The translations under genes were made by a program, and so were the position numbers. From Leptodactylus fallax (Eukaryota; Chordata; Amphibia; Anura; Leptodactylidae), in the NCBI GenBank assembly GCA_947044405.1, contig CAMRHE010000077.1, positions 6,849,501 to 6,913,500 on the forward strand: 64,000 nt of DNA, written 5' to 3'. The notes beneath the pieces were generated by a model, which saw only the letters and a program-made list of their open reading frames with translations, made no database searches and had not been told where the DNA came from. This document shows, piece after piece, positions 48,601 to 58,861 of this stretch (positions within the stretch are counted from its first letter, which is position 1; each line of letters begins with the position of its first letter).

Positions 48601-49938
48601 GGCACATGTAGTGGATACTTTTGTGGTTTTACCACAAATAGGTTGAAACGTGTGTCCCTATAAAACCATACAGGCATTAACGTTCAATCTGTACACTGCC
48701 CCACTGCAGTTTTCAGCCACATCAAAACCAATGGGCAAAATATTTTGCCATAAGCTAACTTTGTTTGCTACCACTCCCTTTCACTTGTTATTACTTTCAT
48801 ATATTACTCAATTGTATGAGGCCATATGCTGTGCCCATAAAATGCCCCATTAAAGTAAAACTAGCACATATACCCCATTAGGCATCTTCTGGATGCTGGT
48901 TCTGGTCTCCCTGTATTCCTGGCTTCCCATTCTCGCTCATAACAAGGCAGGGAACGGCCATCTTCACACACTATTGGTTCCCTTCTCATTTATATCCCTT
49001 TGTGAAAATTAAAAAGGAAGCATAACCAGTGTTGGGCTGGGGTGCATAGGGCTCACCAGCAAAATTCATTCTGGGGGCCTACTCTATAGCTTCATATAGA
49101 CACTTGTTCACAAATTCCTAAAATGTCACCAACATGAATTTATTTTTCAGTAGTAGAGATAAGTGCCCAGATAGTAGGCCTCAGGTAGCAGCAAGAGGAT
49201 TGGTAAAGATGGGCGAAGATGGGGCCCAGGGAGAATGGTCTGGCTCTGCACCTAAATGTCATATCAGCCACCCAGTTTGTCTCCAGTATAAAAAAATAAA
49301 TTGGGTAGTTTCTTAAATTATCTACCCAGTATATTATACTAACACATGGCCTGGTTATGCTGTGCAATGAACATGTATATGAAGTACAATGAGTGTACTG
49401 TGCCATACCAAGGTGAGCTGGGGGATTCACCTCTTCACCTGTGAGCCAGTCCGAGCCTGGGCATGGCTACCAGTAGAAGTCAAATCTGACTGTGAAGCAA
49501 TAGGACAACAATCCAGCACCAGACAGGAACATAAGACATTCAGGAAGTGGACTTCAGCTTGTGCAGGCACGTATACTCGATTTATATGGGCTGTATAATA
49601 CAGCTCAGGTGAATCCAAGGACAGCAGGATGCATTGACGTTATCGATCCTTTTTTTTCCCCCTTCTGCGATCTATGTACTCAGTGACTGCTAGGGCAATC
49701 TGTAGTTTTCTTTAGGTAAAACACCACTGTGCAATCGATTGCTGCTGCAGCTGCCCGGCACACACTTTTGTAAGTCTTGTAAGTCTTCTGGCTATCTGCT
49801 GCAGCAATCATCTGAAATACTGTAAAGCCAAGACAATGCTATTCTGCCCTTAAAGTATTATGCACACGCTCTTGATCCACCCCACCAGCTTCTAGCACCT
49901 AGAGGCTGTCAGAAAAACAGATCTGTGCAGGGTTCCCT
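45617..49938. other. Intronic sequence with minor repeat ends
   Basis: TTAAAGGGGTTTTCCAGACA at about 48376 and GACTCCTTTTAA near 46269 look like solitary TTAA-element ends. 47450..47720 is non-repetitive and is listed as a candidate conserved region. 46690..47230 is repeat-like but could not be delimited. Confidence 0.4.
47450..47720. promoter_or_regulatory. Candidate conserved intronic element (weak)
   Basis: Balanced-composition, non-repetitive DNA with GATTACAATCCAAT, CATTTAAATGAAAAATGG, TTTATTAGCTTGG and CCATAATTAGACAG, unlike the repeat-derived surroundings. No conservation test was possible. Confidence 0.18.
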
Positions 49939-49942
49939 TTAA

Positions 49943-50397
49943 AGGGAAACTATCTGGTGTTTTTCCACCCTAAACTGACTTCTACATGTGCTGCATCAAG
50001 TAATGGCCTTTCATATGGTGCCCCTCACTAAGATTCCTGTTGCTAAAAAGTTAATTTACAGTATAAGCTTTTGAAACCTTACAAATTTACCTTAACTAGT
50101 CGAGAGGGAACGAGGAACAGCTTTACCTAGTCATGGAGTCACTGCACTAAATCACAGCCCCGTGCAGTGTGATTGGCATGTCCTGCACTGACAGACATCT
50201 GATACCCTACCTAACTGCCGGACTCATAGGGTGTGATATAGCATGATGAGTGTATGACTAGCTGAAGCTGCTCCTCGTCCCCATGAGCGGTTAAGGTAAA
50301 AATGCATATGCAAACTAAGGTTCTAAAATTTTAAAACTAAAATCACTACTTGATGCTAGGACAGCTTATGATGGAAAAAAAACCTGACAGATTCCCT
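49943..50397. mobile_element. TTAA-flanked MITE (455 bp)
   Basis: TTAA at 49939..49942 and 50398..50401. Left AGGGAAACTATCTGGTGTTT then TTCCACCCTAAACTG. Right is the inverse of AGGGAATCTGTCAGGTTTTT then TTCCATCATAAGCTG. The bases just left of it (GGGTTCCC) suggest another element may end at the same TTAA. Confidence 0.85.
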
Positions 50398-50401
50398 TTA
50401 A

Positions 50402-51342
50402 ATCTAACGGTGCCTGGGTATACCCCTGAATTCAGCAGAAACATGGCTCTAGTAGTGAATATATTTGAGACCCTCAGCTGTCGCTCAATTCAATAGCAAA
50501 TTCCTGACAATCAACTAGGACCCTATCATAAGTTATCCCAATGTTCACACAATACAATTAGTAGCAACATTTAACAGACACTTACACTGATAACTTGCTG
50601 CAGCAAGGTGAAAATCCACAGAAGAGAACAAAAGCCATTGAAAGAGTTAACATTCCATGTTGCTAACACATTGGCCCAGATTTACTAAGCGGGTTGATCC
50701 ATGAAAGCGTCTAAAACTGCATCTCAACTTGGCACATATTTCATGCACGATGGCACATCTTATCTCTTGCATCGCACTTACCCACTTTTAAGAAAGTGGA
50801 TGAATTAAGGTAGTAATCTGGGCAGACTGGGGCAGCTCAGAAGACTGGTGTGACTTATACCAGAAATCTACCCCGGCCACATGGAATGTGCAACATGCTC
50901 TAGAATTAAGAGGCCCGAGCTTCTTAGTTAGTAACTATGGTGCACCTTTCTCCTCTGGGTTTCCTTCATCAGACCTAATACATTCTCACACAGACACTTC
51001 AGGTCCCATGTGCCTGAAGTGAAAACTACATAAGCCATGCAATGGCATAGATTTCCAGTTTTCTGACGGAGCAAGGCGTTCTTACCTTGACCTGTCTGGA
51101 TTCCCACCTCATTATGCTTATTGTCTTAAAGAGATGAGTGGGTGAAGCACCATTGTACACTTAAAATAAGCCAAGACACATTTCAGACACAGCCTAGTTA
51201 GTAAATGTGGGCCATTAAGTGTGATTTTGTTACAATACCTTACATATCTCTCCCATGTGCCAGATCAGCATCGTGAGGACCTTAACAGCTCATAATATCT
51301 TAGCTTCTGGAAATATTGTGTGTGAAAATATTAGACTCTTGA
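50402..51342. other. Intron 2 sequence adjacent to exon 2
   Basis: About 940 bp of unassigned intron immediately downstream of exon 2 in gene orientation. Nothing beyond the splice donor was recognised. Confidence 0.5.
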
Positions 51343-51348
51343 ACTTAC

Positions 51349-51500
51349 CCTCAGGAAACTGAGGTTGCGTCCATGCTCAATGCTGGTGATCTCCAGATTT
51401 CCCATTACAACTTCACAGTTTTCATAATACTTGCGTAGGGATTTGTACTGTTGGTCCAGATCAGATAGAGAGCTCAGTTTATTCTCTGTTCCTGCACACA
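51349..51500 (-). CDS. ERBB4: ERBB4 exon 2 (start of extracellular L1 domain, partial CDS)
   Basis: This exon encodes the first residues of mature ErbB4, at the N-terminal edge of the ligand-binding L1 domain. Read on the minus strand from 51500 it supplies two bases of a Val codon and then 50 codons: [40 protein letters not shown] and [10 protein letters not shown], nearly identical to human ERBB4 as recalled. The two cysteines (CAG and ENC) would form the first L1 disulfide. The acceptor is a T-rich tract ending TTGCAG (AG at 51501..51502). The donor is AGG|GTAAGT (reverse complement of 51343..51348). Its length of 152 bp equals human exon 2, and it ends in phase 0, fitting exon 3 exactly. 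One difference stands out: Asn-Leu-Ser replaces the Asp-Leu-Ser found in human ErbB proteins, creating an N-glycosylation sequon. Exon 1 with the signal peptide lies beyond the window end. Confidence 0.97.
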
Positions 51501-51893
51501 CTGCAAGAAAAAAAGGAAAGGTGTAAGAATAAGCTTCCAGAAGTTTCCAGAACAGGCAATGCATTACAAATGCCCCTGCTTATATGTAAAGAGGACCTCC
51601 AGCTCCTCTGACATATCTCTTTAGTATTCCCAATGAAATATCAATTATGCCATAGTTTATCTTATTCCTCTGTGTTATGCCGTTCCTCTGTTATTCCTTC
51701 TGGAAATGTTTAAAGAAATCGACTGGGTATTACCAGTTGGGACATGTCCCTGCAATAGCACCACCCAGTTGCCAGTTTATTTGCACATTTTTAGGAGGAA
51801 TAGTAGAGGAACAAAACAACACAGAGTTATGAGAAATGATGCTCCATAATTGTTATTTCTTAGGGAATGCATGTATTTACTAAGAGACATGTC

Positions 51894-52026
51894 AAAAAGG
51901 TGACTAGTCTATTCGGTGTCGCCGTCCCGTAACGCCATCTGTATTATTTCTGTTTCCTTTTGATGGTTTGTTGTATTGACCACTGTATATTCTTAAATAA
52001 AGAATTGATAAAAAAGGTGACTAGTC
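51894..52026 (+). mobile_element. 5'-truncated LINE tail with 16-bp target-site duplication
   Basis: AAAAAGGTGACTAGTC occurs at 51894..51909 and again at 52011..52026. Between them lie about 101 bp ending TATTCTTAAATAAAGAATTG and ATA(A)n, the look of a non-LTR retrotransposon 3' end. This is an extreme 5' truncation. It sits about 410 bp upstream of ERBB4 exon 2 in gene orientation. Confidence 0.85.
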
Positions 52027-54989
52027 CTTTTTAACTAAACCTAAAAATGATCAGAATATTTTTGCATACAAAATTCATTTATCTTAAGAACTTTTTCTTG
52101 AAAAAATCTACAGCATGGGCCTGTGGTTACAGAAGGTGCAATGTTTATTGACACTAGTGGCTATATGGGCTGCTGTAGGTGAGATTTATATATATAGGTG
52201 AAATTTGTATATATGTATAGATGAGTTGTATATATGCATCCCTCATGGAATATGTTGGTGGTACATAAATAAAGAATAGAAGAAAAATCAATCCTTTCAC
52301 TGTTATATACTCAGAATGTATCTGCGCTTAGTTTACAAAGAAAGTCTAGTCTAGTGTGTTGACATATATCAAGATGCTACAGTAGCCAAAGTCTGCTCTT
52401 TACTCAATTGCATCATCTGTTATTTTCCATCAGTGTCAGGACCGATTTATCTCTATCTGCAGTGATAACATGGCTTTGTTAATCCTGCTCTACTTGTGAG
52501 TAAAGGAAATGTTCCATTGACCCAGACGCATGCTGCCAAGCCCGATACAGCAGACTGGCTAATGTTATTCCTTATCCTCTCCCCAGGGGGAACTTCAAAC
52601 ATTCCTGCCATAAGTCTTATTCCTGGTAAGAACTGCACCCTGGGTCAAAGTGATTAACCTTTTTAGTGCTGCAGAGATCATCAGGGTGTCACCCATGATT
52701 GGGAAGAGGAATAAAAGCAACCACATGTTGGTCTACTGAAATCCTATATTGTGGTGTGCCAAGAACTATAGGTCAGGAAGTCATTCCGTTTCCTCTTTAT
52801 AAATTATTATTTTTATTGGGTATAAATATTTGTTTTTCTGTTTGTTTGCATGGGCATAGATTTAGGCTACAGATACCGTCTAGATGCAGGGTAAAAAAGT
52901 CTTTGTGTGATTAAAAATGTCCTTTCATGACCCCCATACATATAAGAGAAGAGTAAGGCAGATGATGTTGAGTAATGAAGGATTGAATTTCAGCTCCCAA
53001 TCCTTTTATTTTCAGGGTAGATAACCCACCCCAGAGGTGCTTGGCATTAATGTACTCCACTGTCCCAGCTGTGCCGATTGTGCATGTGTATGGAAAGGTC
53101 TTGAGGAATAACTGACGGAAGAACAAGTGTTCAACCAGCATGGTTGATGGTATATGGTTACTTTTAAGATATGTATATACCTGAAGATGGACATTGGTGA
53201 CATAGCCTAACATTATACAGTGTTCCATCAATGGTAGTCCTAGCATTGTGAAACCTGCTGATCTCTAGAACAAAGTATCTAGAATGAAGTAGTGTTAACA
53301 AAGCGACACACCAGTTCTTCTGCTGTTGGCTCTGCACTTCTTATCCTGGGTATACACATGGTTGGCCACTGACTATAAGGAGATGACCATGCCATCTCTA
53401 CGAAAAGAAGAGCACAGGTGACATGACGCAATATGGCGCAGCACTTCCTTAACTTTCTAATCCCTGTAAAATCACAATAAGGGTTGATGTCTACTTTTAT
53501 ACTTTTTTCTGACCAAACAAAAAATCTCAAGAAACTTTAGTGCCCAGACAAAGCAGACGTGACCATCTGTGCAGCTGACCTCACAGTATGTTATGTCCTG
53601 GTGAGGAAGCAGCATAGGCCACCATAAGGAAAATCACCAAGGATGTTCAGAGCAGTGGCATTTGTTGTATGCCAGACATCTGCTCCCTATAGTGCTTAAT
53701 GACTTCCAGGAGGAGAACATTGCTTGCCTGATGGCTCTCGTGCCCTGGCCAGGAAATAGGAAAAAGCAGAAACAGCAACCAATACTGCACAAACAGCATT
53801 GTGCACATAGCTTGTCCTCCATTCATAAAAAGAGTTTAGTCTACATTTATCAAAGAATTGCACTACTGCAATCCCTCTCCACCATGCATGGCTGGCTATC
53901 TCTACCATGTGTTCTATGGTATAGTCATATATTTGTAGGGCTCTTCCTTTGTTCTGTGTGTTATGCTTTCTTCAGGATCCTTAACTCTCCTTTTAGAAAT
54001 GGATCTGACAAGTAATTAAAGGAATTGATTTGCACACTTCAAGTCTTGCCAAATAAGTGATCTGCCATCTGCGGCATCAGCTGTTCTTCCTTGAGGTCTC
54101 CCCATGCACCTGAACTTGTGTTTGTAAAGGGGGGAGCCCTCCACCAGGTGACATGCCATGGGCAGAGATATGGTACATTAGCAGCACATGCACAACCCTC
54201 TGTACACTAATCCCAAAGGCGTATAATGATTACAGCCATCTTTCTCATCATTTACCCTTGCTGCATTGAACTCTTAACAGGATCATTTGTCTCCCAATGA
54301 CCTGTCGTATACAGAAGTCTTCTCATAGACTGCTATCAGCTGTATAATAACCAAGGTTGAATTTCTAGCCCTTATATTTTCTTCCACTTTCCTTAGAAAC
54401 TGTGACAATATGAAGATTAACTGTCTTCATCACCTTACCATCCATTGCTTTATTATGTATTTACTTGATATGAAGATTAGTCCCTATACATTTAATAAAC
54501 AATTTCACAACACATATGGTCTGGAGTCAAATGCAAGGCCACCCCCGCAGCAATCCCATGGACTACTATGTCACGTCCTTGGTTGTACAGTACATGGTCT
54601 AAGATTAAAGACATAAATCAACTTACTATCACCATAGGAAATACACCCACTGGGGTCCTCTTCATATGTGTTAGTTCAAAAATATTAATTTAGCAGCAGA
54701 AACTGATATTTTCTAAATGACCTTTATATTAGCATTGATCTATTATTCAAAGATTGTGTTGCATAGACATAGCGCTCAATCTGATTTAACAAGAAAAAAC
54801 TACTCAACAACGGCAAAAGTAAGGCAATTTGGGAATGTCACTATTACTCATTTCCCCCAATGGACAGGCTATAAAAATTTTTCCTGAAATGCCCATGGTT
54901 TCTTAAAAAATAGACACATTTCTCTATGGGTTCCAAAACTCATAATTGTTTAGATGTCTTAATAAATATCATACTTTAAGATGTAAATG
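52027..54989. other. Intronic sequence, nothing delimited
   Basis: No repeat with definable ends was found. Overlapping frames around 53634..54015 on both strands lack motifs. Confidence 0.4.
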
Positions 54990-55402
54990 TGGCCATACAC
55001 TTTAGATAGCTGTCTATTGAATGCTCTTTCAGCCAACAACTCTTCCTCTCAGTCCCTCATATACAGGAATGCTTGGTTTGGCCAAGCATGCATATACGCT
55101 CAATTGTAAGAGTGGTGGCTTATGTTGAGAACTAAAGGATTGGCACTGGAGCATAGCTCTAGAGGATGCAGCAGAGGTCCCTCTGCCTCATAAAATATAC
55201 CACTATACTAAAGGTGCATGGTAGGTAGGGGCCCCATTACAAATTTTACAATGGGTCCCAGGAGCTTCAAGTTAAGCCTCAGATTGGTATGTCAAAATTT
55301 AACATGCACAACCTTTCCTTTTTTTCCATCTAGGGTCAATGTATATAATTGGTTAGCCACAGACATAGCCAGGTTCAGCTAACATTTATATGTGTATGGC
55401 CG
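54990..55402. mobile_element. GGCCATACAC-ended foldback element
   Basis: Left GGCCATACACTTTAGATAGC; right ATGTGTATGGCCGCC, the inverse with changes. The interior GGTTTGGCCAAGCATGCATAT and AGCTAACATT suits a frog MITE family also seen near 34.26, 56.99, 60.54 and 63.35 kb. Confidence 0.65.
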
Positions 55403-55644
55403 CCTTTAGCTGCATAAGTTGTTTCTAGAAATTGTGCAAAATCACTTGTAACTGATGGTGCTTTCTAAAACCTGACCTATGTAGTTACATGTCTGCCATA
55501 GACTAATACATTGCATATGATTGCAATATGATTGCACTAATGGAAATGAGTAGATATGTGTACAGACTAAGAACTATAAACCCATGCCAGTACCAGGGGG
55601 ATACATTTGGTATATTGTATATTGGGATAGTTCACAGCATTCTA

Positions 55645-55838
55645 CAGTGTGGACCATAAGTATGGATACACCCAGATAAAATGAATCCAAAATGGCGGCT
55701 TTGCAGATGGCCGCCATGGGCGTCACCTGGCCTCAAATGTTTCCCCCCTCCCATGTACTAATATGCCACAAACGGTAAGGTGATATCAACAACCACTTCC
55801 ATTTTTTCTGGGTGTATCCATACTTATGGCCCACTCTG
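55645..55838. mobile_element. Tc1/mariner-type MITE (194 bp)
   Basis: TA flanks both ends (55643..55644, 55839..55840). Left CAGTGTGGACCATAAGTATG then GATACACCCAGA; right TCTGGGTGTATCCATACTTA then TGGCCCACTCTG, giving about 40 bp of inverted repeat. The tip resembles the DD38E tip (CAGTACAGACCAAAAGTTTG then GACACACC) at about two thirds of positions. There is no coding capacity. Confidence 0.88.
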
Positions 55839-55840
55839 TA

Positions 55841-56819
55841 TATCCAGCCTCTCCATATTAGTACAGAAACCCCTTTACTATCAATGCATATCAATTATAT
55901 AGAACACATATCATTTTGTAAAGTGTGTTACTTTGTATTTTTATCATATTTGGTGATGCTTTCTTTAGGGGGACACTATGATAATATAGAAACATTCTGA
56001 GAACAATACACCGTCTCTGAATAAAGTTATCTAGTAAATGGGACAAGGAGTCGGCTTCTATTCCAGAATGTCGGCCGACTGGAGCTGTCACAAGTTAATT
56101 ATCCCACACACTAATTGTCTACAGCATTTTTGACGTTGCCTCAAGCCCTTGCAGAAGCTGGTAGCCTTCTGTTATCCAACATGGGAAATGTGCCATTACA
56201 TGGACTGAACTCTGCTCCGTGCAGCCAGTGAATGGAAGTGGAAACCTGAAACTGGCCAGACATGATCGAGTGTGTGAAGGCAATGAACACTGAGGAAATG
56301 AACCCCAATATCAGATATGAATGAACATATAAGAAATGGCTACTACCTTCCTTACAATATGAAGTCAGAAGGTATTTCTAGTGAAAAAGCCTAAATACGA
56401 AGCCAATTTAGATAAAACTTGGATCTGGTCATATTTTTTTTGTTTCACCACATGAGAGTTAGTGTACAGAATTGTTGTGAAGGGAATTCTTCCACCTACT
56501 GTGTATTTATATTGTAGGCCTGATATATGTGGAGCAGCTTCCTGACACCAGCTGTTGTATGTGATGTGAAGGCTGCTTGTAGAAATTTAGCCATTTTTTG
56601 GATGTTTAGAAACATTAGGGGAGTAAGGGCACAGACACTCACTGCTCTCAAGGATCACAGGCAGGGAGAACTTTATCTGCAAGAAGTGAAAAATCACCAT
56701 TTTTATTTTCAAAACTGGAAGCCTCATATTTTAATGCAATTGTTAAAGTTTTACATGTTGGAGATCCCTTCACGAGAGGCCTTTCTACATATGATACGGC
56801 TCATTAGAAAAGGTGTCTG
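55841..56819. other. Intronic sequence, nothing recognised
   Basis: No repeat ends were seen. The 107-codon frame at 56527..56850 runs into the TTTG/TTTA repeat and is not gene-like. Confidence 0.45.
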
Positions 56820-56895
56820 TATTTGTTTATTTGTTTGTTTATTTGTTTAATTTATTTTGTTGTTTATTTGTTTATTTTATTTATTAATTTGTTTC
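56820..56895. repeat. (TTTG/TTTA)n microsatellite
   Basis: Imperfect tetranucleotide array mixing TTTG and TTTA units. Confidence 0.95.
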
Positions 56896-56929
56896 TTATC
56901 TCTTTTCAGAGCTGATAAAACTCCAACAT

Positions 56930-57590
56930 ATTGTGTTGCACTGTGCACCATCCATATTAGTCCCTGTCCCCAATGAGGATCACAATCTAAACCTAGCCAT
57001 ACATATTAGATCAAAGTCATCTGAACTAGCCAAATTCAACACAACTGGCTGACAACTTAATGTGTAAGGGGTGTCTAGACTTTTCCCTGACAGCAGATGT
57101 GGGGGTTGTTCAATCTTTTGTTCTTAGTGTACATGAGTAGTTCACTTCCCCGGTTGTGGTGGTAATCTCCATTCCCCCCATTCAGAACACATGCACAATT
57201 GGCCGAGCCCAGCATGCATGTGTATGAGGGGATGGAGTTTGCTAGTTGTGGTGGTTCACTCCACTCTGACAATTGAGAACACAAGCCAAGCTCAGCATGC
57301 ATGTGTATGAGGGGAAGGAATTGGAATAAATAACTATCGGCAAGACTACAATAGTATTGAAATGACAGCTATTGAAAATGTATGCTCCCCTTAATTTCTT
57401 CATCCTAGATATACAAATTAAGGCAATTTTGTAGCAAGTCAATTAACCTACATTACCAGTAATTCTTTGGAGTGTGAGCACGAAATGGAGCACTAGGAAG
57501 AATTCCATTCAGATATGGGGTAACATACAAACTCAATGCAAACTGGTTAAGTTTGCACCCAGGACAGCATTGCTAACTACTGTGCCATAG
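56930..57590. repeat. Decayed SINE-like repeat interrupted by another element
   Basis: The left part has GCACTGTGCACCATCCATATT and GAGGATCACAATCTAAACC. The expected continuation (TTCTTTGGAGTGTGAGCACG, then ATGGGGTAACATACAAACTC) resumes only at about 57460. The insert starts TAGCCATACATATTAGATCA and contains two similar segments of about 100 bp, each ending CAGCATGCATGTGTATGAGG (57209..57231 and 57292..57314). Compare the uninterrupted order at 15171..15300. Confidence 0.6.
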
Positions 57591-58450
57591 AGACAGCTGA
57601 TGCAGTTGTTATGGGGCTTATGCAGCAGGGAGGGCCTGGTTGCTGCCTTTAGAAGGTGGTCAAGACCTATAACTGACTTGACTATGATGCCCTTTAAATT
57701 CTAGTAATGCCCTGCCCACTTATCAACCAACCTTCATGGGTATTTTTGCATAGTCATGTATACTCAGTCCAGATCTTCATTGTCTATACAGTACATACAG
57801 TATGCAGTACAGTTGATTTTCATTATTGCCTTTATTTTACAGTGTTTTACTATTACCTGTTCCAGCAATAGACAGGTTAAAAATTCTCTATGGACATCGT
57901 AAAATATTCTGCTGTATGTGCCAACTGAGAACTGTTTGACAATTCCTCATTTTCCTTTATTAAATCTAAGACGATGAGGGGAGATTTCTGTTTCATTAAT
58001 TCCCTCGTTAAATGCGTTTTTTGTTTAGTGCTTTCAGCTGTGTAAGGCCCATTTATTATTGCTGCATGTTCAGAGTGTTTCACTTATTATATCATCAGAT
58101 TAAACTATCCTAAATAATGAATGAGTCTAATTACTGGGAAGCTGTTAGACAGCAGAGCTGACTGCAGATAGGGTAATCCCAGGGATTACAGAGATACCCT
58201 GGATCAACATCTGATAAAACACCCTCACTACAGACACTCTATAGATTTTACAAAATAAAAACGCCAGTTGGAAATATTTGGGACAGGACAAATTTAAGAA
58301 ATGGCGATACGCAAATTGGAAAAAAAAAATGCGCAGATGACTGGCTGGATCAAGAGACTTATAAAAATTACTAGTACTCACTTAAGAGTCTATAAGAGAT
58401 GGCATAGATTGCTGGTATCAAGGTAACAAGGGATCATTGGGTTGTTTCTC
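57591..58450. other. Intronic sequence, possibly conserved core at 57890..58180
   Basis: 57890..58180 is non-repetitive with TTCATTAATTCCC, CATTTATTATTGC, TAAATAATGAATGAG and TCTAATTACTGGG. It is a weak regulatory candidate with no coding signal. Confidence 0.3.
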
Positions 58451-58455
58451 CTTGG

Positions 58456-58753
58456 GGTTGTCCAGGAATATTTATTTATGTCTTAGTACCTCCGGATAGG
58501 CCATAAATATCTTGATTGTGGAGGGCCAACACAGGTGACCCCTACATGGACCAGCTTTTAGGGGTCTTTTCCAATGCTTGTACTATACACCGCATGGAGC
58601 CCGAAGCAATTGGCTGCATGTCCTGTATAGTGGCTGGCCGCTGGCACTACAGCTCAGTTCCAATTACTTCTATGAGACCTGAGCTGCAGTATCGGCACTG
58701 AGTCATATGGGCCACCTTTCAGATCCCCATGGATCAAATATTTATGGCCTATC
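58456..58753. mobile_element. Foldback MITE, right arm truncated at a TTAA junction
   Basis: Left arm TCCAGGAATATTTATTTATG ... GGATAGGCCATAAATATCTTG. The inverse (GATCAAATATTTATGGCCTATC) is at the right, but the outermost right arm is missing and the next TTAA element begins directly. Confidence 0.65.
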
Positions 58754-58757
58754 TTAA

Positions 58758-58857
58758 AGGGAACACTAAACCACCGACAGGTCCTTATGGACCAGGGGTT
58801 AAGTGTCCCAAATCTCACCTTGTTGTAAAGCCATACATACCTGCAATAAAAATCCCT
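58758..58857. mobile_element. Short TTAA-flanked element (100 bp)
   Basis: TTAA at 58754..58757 and 58858..58861, ends AGGGAACACTAAACC and ATCCCT. GTGTCCCAAATC inside matches the 13.9-kb MITE, so it is probably an internally deleted relative. Confidence 0.6.
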
Positions 58858-58861
58858 TTAA

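Larger units (their letters stand above)
1353..51348 (-). other. ERBB4: ERBB4 intron 2 (about 50 kb)
   Basis: The intron between exon 2 and exon 3 is 49,996 bp, with a GTAAGT donor (reverse complement of 51343..51348) and a TTTTAG acceptor (AG at 1353..1354). It is filled with the transposons, foldback elements, minisatellite and microsatellites listed below. No host gene is recognised on either strand. The only long protein-coding frame with recognisable motifs is the Tc1 transposase. Confidence 0.93.
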
